From positions 806,001 to 870,000 of the forward strand of contig NZ_JONU01000007.1 in assembly GCF_000711985.1 (NCBI RefSeq): DNA of 64,000 nucleotides. Reading direction: 5' to 3'. Below the pieces are notes generated by a model. That model saw only the letters and a program-made list of their open reading frames with translations, ran no database searches and was not told the origin of the DNA. Position numbers and translations under genes: made by a program. This document shows positions 27,244-34,114 of the stretch, one piece after another (position 1 is the stretch's first letter; each line of letters begins with the position of its first letter). The stretch is from Rheinheimera texasensis DSM 17496. Its GTDB lineage: Bacteria; Pseudomonadota; Gammaproteobacteria; Enterobacterales; Alteromonadaceae.

Positions 27244-30200
27244 TTGTCACCGCAACTTCCTCTTGAAAACATTCAGTTTGAAAATTACCGGGAACAACCA
27301 GCTGCGATGCCTCCGACTGAACCGGCTGTGGTGGTACAGCGGCGTTCTTTAATTCCGGTGTTATTGCTGTTGTTGCTAGCCGCTTCGGCTGTGCTTGTCG
27401 CTTTTGAGATGCGCACTGCGTATTACAGCGCCAAACCAATCAGCGACTATGCGAAAACGCTCACTTATCAATTACAAAATGCACCAGCCAGCCGGGTCAT
27501 CTATCCAGGTGCCGGCCCTTTTGACGAACGTCATGGCTACACCAAATTACCGGATTTATTAGCCCGCTTACAGGAGCGCGGTTTTGTCATCCGTGCCCAG
27601 GCCGAATTCTCGCCGGCAATGCAAGGTTTTGCGGCACAAGGGTTTTTCCCACCGTATCGGGAAAAAGTCCAAAGCGGGTTGTTTTTAGCTGATTGTCGCA
27701 ACGACACCATTTTTGATTTTAATTACCCGCAACGGGTCTATCAGCATCCACAACAAATCCCGTTGCTGGTTGCCCATAGTCTGTTATTTATTGAAAACCG
27801 CAACCTGCTGACCATCCCACCACAAGCCAACCCGGTGATGGACTGGCCACGGTTCGTGATGGCGGCAGTCAGTCAGGTTGGCAAAGTGCTGGCCATTGGC
27901 GGTCAGTCGGCCGGTGGCTCGACGCTTGCGACCCAAATTGAAAAATTCCGCCACTCGCCAATGGGCCTGACCCAAAGCTTTGAAGACAAAGCCATTCAGA
28001 TCATTTCCGGCACTATCCGCGCTTATCAGCACGGCCCGAACACCCAGGGCGTACGAACCCGGATAGTACAGGATTATCTCAATACGGTGCCGCTGTCATC
28101 CGCGCCCGGGCATGGCGAAGTCCACGGTGTCGGCGATGCGTTATATGCCTGGTTTGGCACTGATTTTAACCGCGCCAATACGCTGCTGGCACAGCCGGAA
28201 CAAGCGGAAACTGCCACCGAGCGTGCACGTTATTTCCGCCAGATGCTGTCGCTGATGATTGCCCAGCGCCGGCCTTCTTATTACCTGCTGCAAGGCCATG
28301 CTGATTTGGAAGAGCTGACCGACAGCCACATCCGTTTGCTGGCGCGCGCCGGCATTATCGATGCGTCACTGCGCGACAAAGCGTTGAGTGAACAACTGAC
28401 TTTTGTCCGGTTACAGGCGAACAAAGCTAAAGATGAGGCCGACAGCCGCAAAGGTATTAACTCAGCACGGCTGCGGCTTGGTAATCTGCTGAATCAGCCA
28501 ATGTATGACCTGGACCGGCTGGATTTGAATGCGCACAGCACTTTACACGGTGAGGTGCAGCAAAAAGTCAGTGCTTATTTAAAAAGCCTGGCAAATCCGA
28601 ATACCGCCGCACAGCATGGCCTGATTGGTGAGCGGCTGTTGTCCTCCTCACGCACCGGTGATGTGCTCTATAGCTTTACTTTGTTTGAGAAAACCGCCGA
28701 CGGTAACAGAGTGCGGGTACAAACTGACAGTACTGATCAGCCGTTTGATTTAAACGAACACAGCAAACTGGAGCTGGGTTCTACAGCCAAACTGCGGGTG
28801 CTGGCCAGCTACCTGGAAATTATCGCCGAACTGCATCAGTCCTTTGTCGACGAACTCCCCGACAGCCTGCTGACGATGGATATCGCACCTAACGACCATA
28901 TCACGCGCTGGGCGGCCAATTACATGGCGACCACTGCTGATCGCAGCCTGCCAGCGATGTTAGAAGCTTCGCTGGAACGCACATACTCTGCCTCACCGGC
29001 GGAACGTTTTTTCACCGGCGGTGGCCTGCAGGTATTTAACAACTTCAATAAAGATGAAGACGGTAAAGTACCGACCATTCGTCAGTCATTGCAGCAATCG
29101 CATAACCTGCCGTTTGTCCGCCTGCTGCGCGATATCGTCAGCTACGCCAGCAGTTATCAGACACAAGGCAGTACATCGTTGTTGCTGCGCGCCGACAATG
29201 ATCCAAAACGGGAAGAATATCTGCGTAAGTTTGTCGACAAGGAAGGCAGCGAATTTCTGCGCCGCTTCTTCCGCAAGTATCAGCAAAAGCCGATGGACGA
29301 GCGGCTGGAAACCTTTTTTGATGGTCTGAAACAAACGCCGGATCGCCTCGCGGCCGTGCACCGCTATTTGTTACCAGACGCCAGTTTCACCGATTTCGCC
29401 ACTTTTTTGCGCAACAAACTGCCGGACAGCGACAAGCTGACCAATAAAAAACTGCAGGATATGTATGCGCAATACGGCCCGGGTAAGTTTAGCCTGCCGG
29501 ATCAGGGTTATATCGCCGGCGCCCACCCGCTGGAACTCTGGGTGCTGAATTATCTGAACAATCACCCGCAAGCGACGATGAAAGAAGTGATTGAAGCCAG
29601 CGCCGAACAGCGTCAGCAGGTCTATCGCTGGTTATTTAAAACACCGAACCGCAAAGCACGCGACGCCCGCATCCGCATCATGCTGGAAGTTGAAGCCTTT
29701 ACCGACATTCATCAGCGCTGGGCCAAACTGGGTTATCCGTTTGATCACTTAGTACCAAGCCTTGGTACTGCACTGGGCAGCTCGGGCGACCGCCCTGCTG
29801 CGCTCGCTGAATTGATGGGTATTATCCAGAATGATGGTATGCGTTTACCGACCATCCGCATCGATAGCCTGCATTTTGCTGCGCGGACCCCATATGAAGT
29901 GCAACTTGGCTTTAATGCCAGCGCCGGCGAGCGCGTGATGAGGCCGGAAGTAGCACGGGCACTGAAAAAAGCCCTAGGACAAGTGGTTGCAGACGGCACA
30001 GCACGGCGCTTAAACGGCAGTTTTGTCAAAGCGGACAGCTCACCGTTGCAAGTCGGCGGCAAAACCGGTACCGGTGATAACCGCGTGGCGACACAAGTGA
30101 TCCGTGGCAAAACAGTGGCATCAACCGCCACCAGCCGTACCGCGACTTTTGTGTTTTATTTAGGTGACAGTTATTTCGGTACCCTGACCGCTTTTGTACC

Positions 30201-30327
30201 AGGAAAAGGTGCTGATGATTTCAGTTTCACGTCTGCCCTGCCGCTGCAGGTGCTTAAAGGCATGGCGCCTATCCTGCGGCCTTATGTAGTCAAAACCAGC
30301 CCAATGTGTCAGCCGGTGCAGCGTTAA
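27244..30327 (+). CDS. Divergent class A penicillin-binding protein (transglycosylase/transpeptidase)
   Basis: This protein of up to 1027 residues polymerises and cross-links peptidoglycan if active. A cytoplasmic N-terminus and one transmembrane helix (about 36-57) precede a GT51-like domain with IENRNLL (putative catalytic Glu near 183, where the family usually has ED) and GGSTLATQIEK (about 223). The transpeptidase part has STAK (SxxK, about 510), SHN (SxN, about 618) and KTGT (about 939). The spacing from SHN to KTGT is unusually long because of a helical insertion. The start is TTG 27244 or ATG 27307; neither has an ideal ribosome site. It is larger and more divergent than PBP1a/1b. Confidence 0.82.
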   Translation: MSPQLPLENIQFENYREQPAAMPPTEPAVVVQRRSLIPVLLLLLLAASAVLVAFEMRTAYYSAKPISDYAKTLTYQLQNAPASRVIYPGAGPFDERHGYTKLPDLLARLQERGFVIRAQAEFSPAMQGFAAQGFFPPYREKVQSGLFLADCRNDTIFDFNYPQRVYQHPQQIPLLVAHSLLFIENRNLLTIPPQANPVMDWPRFVMAAVSQVGKVLAIGGQSAGGSTLATQIEKFRHSPMGLTQSFEDKAIQIISGTIRAYQHGPNTQGVRTRIVQDYLNTVPLSSAPGHGEVHGVGDALYAWFGTDFNRANTLLAQPEQAETATERARYFRQMLSLMIAQRRPSYYLLQGHADLEELTDSHIRLLARAGIIDASLRDKALSEQLTFVRLQANKAKDEADSRKGINSARLRLGNLLNQPMYDLDRLDLNAHSTLHGEVQQKVSAYLKSLANPNTAAQHGLIGERLLSSSRTGDVLYSFTLFEKTADGNRVRVQTDSTDQPFDLNEHSKLELGSTAKLRVLASYLEIIAELHQSFVDELPDSLLTMDIAPNDHITRWAANYMATTADRSLPAMLEASLERTYSASPAERFFTGGGLQVFNNFNKDEDGKVPTIRQSLQQSHNLPFVRLLRDIVSYASSYQTQGSTSLLLRADNDPKREEYLRKFVDKEGSEFLRRFFRKYQQKPMDERLETFFDGLKQTPDRLAAVHRYLLPDASFTDFATFLRNKLPDSDKLTNKKLQDMYAQYGPGKFSLPDQGYIAGAHPLELWVLNYLNNHPQATMKEVIEASAEQRQQVYRWLFKTPNRKARDARIRIMLEVEAFTDIHQRWAKLGYPFDHLVPSLGTALGSSGDRPAALAELMGIIQNDGMRLPTIRIDSLHFAARTPYEVQLGFNASAGERVMRPEVARALKKALGQVVADGTARRLNGSFVKADSSPLQVGGKTGTGDNRVATQVIRGKTVASTATSRTATFVFYLGDSYFGTLTAFVPGKGADDFSFTSALPLQVLKGMAPILRPYVVKTSPMCQPVQR

Positions 30328-30384
30328 AAACAATGTGCGGCCAGTCGCGTGATTCGGCTTGCCGCAATGCCTTGTATCAGCACG

Positions 30385-30939
30385 TCAGGACGCAAACTCC
30401 TGTTCACTTCGCTGTGCAATCTGGCGCAGTGTTCCCAACACCGTTTCGCTACCGGGCAAATACCAGCAGTTTAACTGCGTTTTTTTCCGTAACGCAGGCG
30501 GTGCATCGCTAAAGCCGAGACGTATATTCAATTGCAGTGCGCCCTGGTTTCGCGGGTCAAAGCACACCAGAACTACAGGGTGATGATATTGCTCAAAGGC
30601 AATTAAGCACAAAGCCGCTAGTGCCTGATCTGCGATGCCCTGACCACGGGCCTCTGGCACCAGCATGATACCAAGCTCGACGGGCGCTGCTGCAACACCT
30701 GATCGAAGCATTGACAGTAATCCCAAGGGTTTGCCGCGCAGACTGACACGATAATAATGAGTGCAGACAGAACTTTGCATCGCAGTTAAACAATTTTCAA
30801 ACTGCTGGATGATTTCTGGCGGGGTTTTGACTGGTGCGATGTATTGCATGGTTCTGGCGTCGTGAAACAGCCTAATAAACCATGATTGGTCCTCTGATGT
30901 CAGTGGGGTAATTTGCAGCGGGGATGAAAATGCAGTCAA
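30385..30939 (-). CDS. GNAT-family N-acetyltransferase
   Basis: This 184-residue protein has the GNAT fold pattern: LQITPLTSEDQSWFIRLF at the N-terminus, the acetyl-CoA loop EARGQGIADQAL (about 118-128), and RNQGALQLNIRLGF in the C-terminal part, as in RimJ/RimL-like acetyltransferases. The start is TTG 30939 with GAG upstream; no ATG gives the complete domain. The gene lies 62 bp downstream of the borosin methyltransferase on the same strand and could be in the same transcript. Its substrate is not known; a role in the borosin pathway is speculation. Confidence 0.82.
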   Translation of the reverse strand: MTAFSSPLQITPLTSEDQSWFIRLFHDARTMQYIAPVKTPPEIIQQFENCLTAMQSSVCTHYYRVSLRGKPLGLLSMLRSGVAAAPVELGIMLVPEARGQGIADQALAALCLIAFEQYHHPVVLVCFDPRNQGALQLNIRLGFSDAPPALRKKTQLNCWYLPGSETVLGTLRQIAQRSEQEFAS

Positions 30940-31001
30940 TTTATTTGCTCAGGTTTATGGTCACTTGCCGGCGCTGGCAGTTAACAACTGTGATTTCTGC
31001 A

Positions 31002-31784
31002 TTACGACTGTTGCAGAGCCTGCAGCCGCGCCAGCATCAGATCGTTTTTCTGTAAGGGAAGCGCGGGAGGCACCACCAGTGTTGACTTCAGCGTCAAGCG
31101 GGCTTTGGGCAGATCACCAAGCGATATCCATTCCATCCGCGGTTGTTCAAACGGCATACTGGCTGCTTCATAAATCACCACCTGATGTTCTGGCGGGTAC
31201 TGTGGTGAAAGCAACTCCACCAGCAATTCCAGTTCTGCTTCGCCCGTGTCAAAACGGGCGATAGTGCGATCGCCAGCCAGGGTGATTTGCCACAACACCA
31301 AATAGGCACTGGGGTCTATCTTGCGCTGATAAAACATAAACTGACTGGCTTCATAATACTGGCAACCGACCCGACCGGGGTCGATCCCTAAATCGGCGTG
31401 CAGGCAATCAGCAGCGCTGATACCAGCTAACATCTGCGCTTCATAGCCTTCCTGCCGTGCCAGCTCTATCACTTTATGCGGTGCATAGGCAAAAACGCCG
31501 GGATGCCCATAAAATGCGCCAACGACAAACTTGCCGGCCCGCACTTCAGCCAGCATCAGCTCAATCATTTTCTGATATGTTTGGTGACGTGACTTCCCCA
31601 GTTCGTACAAAGGCGCAAAGCTGCGGACATCCGGGTTCATTGTTTGCAACCATTGCTCGGTGATGCCATCAGTCACCGCAGCAAATACCACATCTGCAGC
31701 CTGCAGATGGCTTTTCGCTACCGGAGTCATATGAGCGCCAAGCATGATACCAGTGCCTACAATGACGATTCTGCCCTTTTGCAT
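31002..31784 (-). CDS. Split-borosin peptide backbone alpha-N-methyltransferase (SonM-like)
   Basis: This 260-residue enzyme belongs to the tetrapyrrole (precorrin) methylase fold but matches the borosin methyltransferases SonM (Shewanella) and OphMA (fungi), which methylate backbone amides of a precursor peptide with SAM. Seen: SAM loop VGTGIMLGAH (about 9-18), the catalytic set Tyr60, Arg66, Tyr70 in YELGKSRHQTY with the same spacing as OphMA Tyr66/Arg72/Tyr76, the motif AEVRAGKFVVGAFYGHPGVF (79-98), and YEASQFMFYQRKIDP. No core peptide is fused at the C-terminus, so it is the split type. The ATG at 31784 is chosen because the upstream frame is not conserved. The partner peptide gene is divergent at 32028. 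Confidence 0.9.
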   Translation of the reverse strand: MQKGRIVIVGTGIMLGAHMTPVAKSHLQAADVVFAAVTDGITEQWLQTMNPDVRSFAPLYELGKSRHQTYQKMIELMLAEVRAGKFVVGAFYGHPGVFAYAPHKVIELARQEGYEAQMLAGISAADCLHADLGIDPGRVGCQYYEASQFMFYQRKIDPSAYLVLWQITLAGDRTIARFDTGEAELELLVELLSPQYPPEHQVVIYEAASMPFEQPRMEWISLGDLPKARLTLKSTLVVPPALPLQKNDLMLARLQALQQS

Positions 31785-31832
31785 AAGTCCGTTCCGTTCC
31801 AGCCAAATAACTTGATGATTAACATAGCGTTG

Positions 31833-31845
31833 TTGCAAAGTGCAA
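31833..31845. promoter_or_regulatory. Inverted repeat in the borosin divergent promoter region
   Basis: The 13-nt inverted repeat TTGCA-AAG-TGCAA lies 49 bp from the methyltransferase start and about 180 bp from the precursor start. It is a candidate operator. In the rest of 31785-32027 I saw no convincing sigma-70 promoter and no gene. Confidence 0.3.
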
Positions 31846-32027
31846 GCTGTATATGCCGATGAAAAAAAGCTGAACCTTTTAACACTGAAAACTGCGAAAC
31901 CTCTTTTCAGCCGGGTTATAACCTGTTTTACTGACAAGTGTAATAACTTGCCGCATGAAACGGTCTCGGCGGGACTGCAAACACCAGTAGAGACTCTCCT
32001 CCAAGTAATCATCATAAGGATTATGTT

Positions 32028-32294
32028 ATGTCAAAGATCATTGAGGTACTCGAACAGCTCGCTATAAGCACCTTGCCCCAATCTCAGCGCCATGGAGAGA
32101 GGCGCCGCCTGGCTGAGCAAACGGAACTACCTGCTGCAATCGTTGAATCGATCGCTACGGCTGATTTGTCAGGCTTAATCCAGACGGTTGGTTTAACAGG
32201 TCGCGGTTGTTTTATCATCGTGGCACCAGACGAGCCTGCTCAACCAGATGACGACGAACCTGAAGACCCTCCGGTGAAAATTCGTCGGCACTAA
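32028..32294 (+). CDS. Candidate split-borosin RiPP precursor peptide (SonA-like)
   Basis: This 88-residue peptide has the plan of a split-borosin precursor. Residues 1-55 are helical, and the part LPAAIVESIATADLSGL aligns in pattern with the SonA recognition domain (borosin-binding domain). After TVGLTGRG comes a short hydrophobic beta-type core CFIIVA (61-66), the likely site of N-methylation, comparable to the SYLVIS stretch of SonA. An acidic, Pro-rich tail (67-82) ends in a basic KIRRH. SonA lacks such a long tail. AAGGA stands seven bases before the ATG. The methyltransferase is divergent, 243 bp away, and a diguanylate cyclase gene starts 4 bp downstream. The assignment is by pattern and context. 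Confidence 0.8.
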   Translation: MSKIIEVLEQLAISTLPQSQRHGERRRLAEQTELPAAIVESIATADLSGLIQTVGLTGRGCFIIVAPDEPAQPDDDEPEDPPVKIRRH

Positions 32295-32298
32295 GGTC

Positions 32299-34089
32299 AT
32301 GTCTGTGGTCAATTACCGTAAGTTGCTACAGAAAGTCAGTTCAATTTGTTTACTGAGTCTGTCTTGCTATGTGGCTGCAGCTTCTAAACCTTTTATTGAC
32401 CAACTGCTCAATGCCGCAGATGAACAACGCAGCGCTGACCCTGTACGTTACGCAGATTTAATGCAGCAGCTGCGGCTTGCCGCAGCTGAAATGGATGAAC
32501 AGCAACGCGACTTTCTAAACTTTCTAACGGCCTATCAGGAAGCCTACAAAGATAGTTACCAGAGCGCCGAAATAAAGTTCAAAGCACTGATGGTTCCGAA
32601 CAAACCGGTGTTAATCCGATTTCGGGCTGCGCTGACCCTGTCTAATGTACAGATGATTCGCAGGCAATTTCTGGAGGCTTTTTCCAATCTCTCTTTTGCA
32701 ATGGCGCTCATGCCTGACATTGACGATGTAAAATGGCGTAATCAGGCCTATCTTAGCGCTGCATCGATATACTCGGAAGCAGAACTCTATCAGGAAAGCC
32801 TCGATTCCTTGCAGCTACTGGACACGACCGTATTGTCGCCCCGCGACCAGTGCATCAACCAATATTTAAATTTAAAGAGTAAACATGCATTAGGTGTTGC
32901 CCAAACAATTCCGGAAATCGAAGCGATTTCCGCGCAATGCGCCGATGCGGGCGAAATCATGATATCGCAAGCCAGCAATACACACGCAGCTTGGTATTAT
33001 CTAACCAATCAATCGCCAAAACTCGCGCTTGATTATCTGCACGCGCGCTTACCCGAAGTAGAAAAAACCGGATACAACCGGTTACTGATTGATGTTTATC
33101 ACCTGATTGCCCAAGCGCATGTCGCGCTATCCGACTACCCGGGCGCACTTGCTGCAATTGCAAAGCTGGAAGCTGCGGCGAAAAGTCTACAAAACAGCAG
33201 ACCGGTAGTTGCTGGTTTGAAACTAAAAGCACTTGCATTAGCACAGGAAGGCAATTTTCAGGCCGCTTACACCACCCACCAACAATATTCCGACGCTGAG
33301 CGCGCGATGCGGGATGAACACTCCAACCGCCAGCTGGCTTATCAACTCGCAAAAGGCGAATTGCTGAAAAAAAATCAGCAATTAAAACTGATGAAAGAAG
33401 AGTTGCGCGTCATAGAACTGGAAAATCAACTCAAAAAACAACAAGCTGAGCGCGACAGTTTGTATATAGGCCTGCTTAGTTTTGCCAGTATTTTACTGGT
33501 GTATATCACCTATCGCTTGGTCCGCCGGCACCGCTTTTATAAACTGGCCGCCGAAAACGACGGCCTGACCGGGATCAGCAACCGGCACTTTTTTGACTTG
33601 CAGCTGCAAAAGCAGGTGAAACGCTGCAAACAGCAGCAAAAATCATTGGGTGTGATTGTCTTTGATTTAGATTTTTTTAAATTGATCAATGACAACTACG
33701 GCCATGATGTGGGCGATAAAGCGTTGCAGGCTACAGTACGCATCTGTAATCATTTTATCCGTAGCGGCGATATTTTTGGCCGCATTGGTGGCGAGGAGTT
33801 TGCCATCGCCCTGCCGGACTGCCAGCCGGATAAAGTATTGATGCTGGCGGAAATTTGCCGCGATGCGATTGAACAGCTCGATTGCAGCGAATTCCAGAGC
33901 GGGCTCAAACTCACTGCCAGCTTTGGCGTCTCTTACAGCCAAATCAGCGGCTATCAAACGACGGAGCTGATGCGCCATGCTGATCAGGCGTTGTACCTTG
34001 CCAAATACAACGGCCGCAACCGCGTTGAAAGTTATGATCAAATGCAGCCCCATCCGGGACGGCCGCTGATCAATACACCACTGCGTTAG
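32299..34089 (+). CDS. Membrane diguanylate cyclase with periplasmic TPR-like sensor domain
   Basis: This 596-residue protein makes c-di-GMP. It has a signal peptide or anchor (about 1-28), a long helical TPR-like periplasmic region (about 30-350), a coiled coil (about 350-388), a transmembrane helix (about 391-408), and a GGDEF domain. The active site reads GGEEF (about 496), with the inhibitory I-site RSGD five residues upstream, so both catalysis and product inhibition are expected. It starts 4 bp after the precursor stop, with AAGG from the gap as ribosome site, so the two are in one operon. The TPR part may sense a peptide; that is inference. Confidence 0.92.
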   Translation: MSVVNYRKLLQKVSSICLLSLSCYVAAASKPFIDQLLNAADEQRSADPVRYADLMQQLRLAAAEMDEQQRDFLNFLTAYQEAYKDSYQSAEIKFKALMVPNKPVLIRFRAALTLSNVQMIRRQFLEAFSNLSFAMALMPDIDDVKWRNQAYLSAASIYSEAELYQESLDSLQLLDTTVLSPRDQCINQYLNLKSKHALGVAQTIPEIEAISAQCADAGEIMISQASNTHAAWYYLTNQSPKLALDYLHARLPEVEKTGYNRLLIDVYHLIAQAHVALSDYPGALAAIAKLEAAAKSLQNSRPVVAGLKLKALALAQEGNFQAAYTTHQQYSDAERAMRDEHSNRQLAYQLAKGELLKKNQQLKLMKEELRVIELENQLKKQQAERDSLYIGLLSFASILLVYITYRLVRRHRFYKLAAENDGLTGISNRHFFDLQLQKQVKRCKQQQKSLGVIVFDLDFFKLINDNYGHDVGDKALQATVRICNHFIRSGDIFGRIGGEEFAIALPDCQPDKVLMLAEICRDAIEQLDCSEFQSGLKLTASFGVSYSQISGYQTTELMRHADQALYLAKYNGRNRVESYDQMQPHPGRPLINTPLR

Positions 34090-34114
34090 ATAACAGTGCC
34101 GGCGGTTTTCACGT

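Noticed and set aside
31002-31784. Cobalamin-pathway precorrin methyltransferase
   Set aside because: The fold is shared, but no cob/cbi genes are near and the Tyr-Arg-Tyr set with YGHPGVF is the borosin type.
31785-32015. N-terminal extension of the borosin methyltransferase to 337 residues
   Set aside because: The added residues show no similarity to the family and would cover the divergent promoter; the ATG at 31784 gives the expected length.
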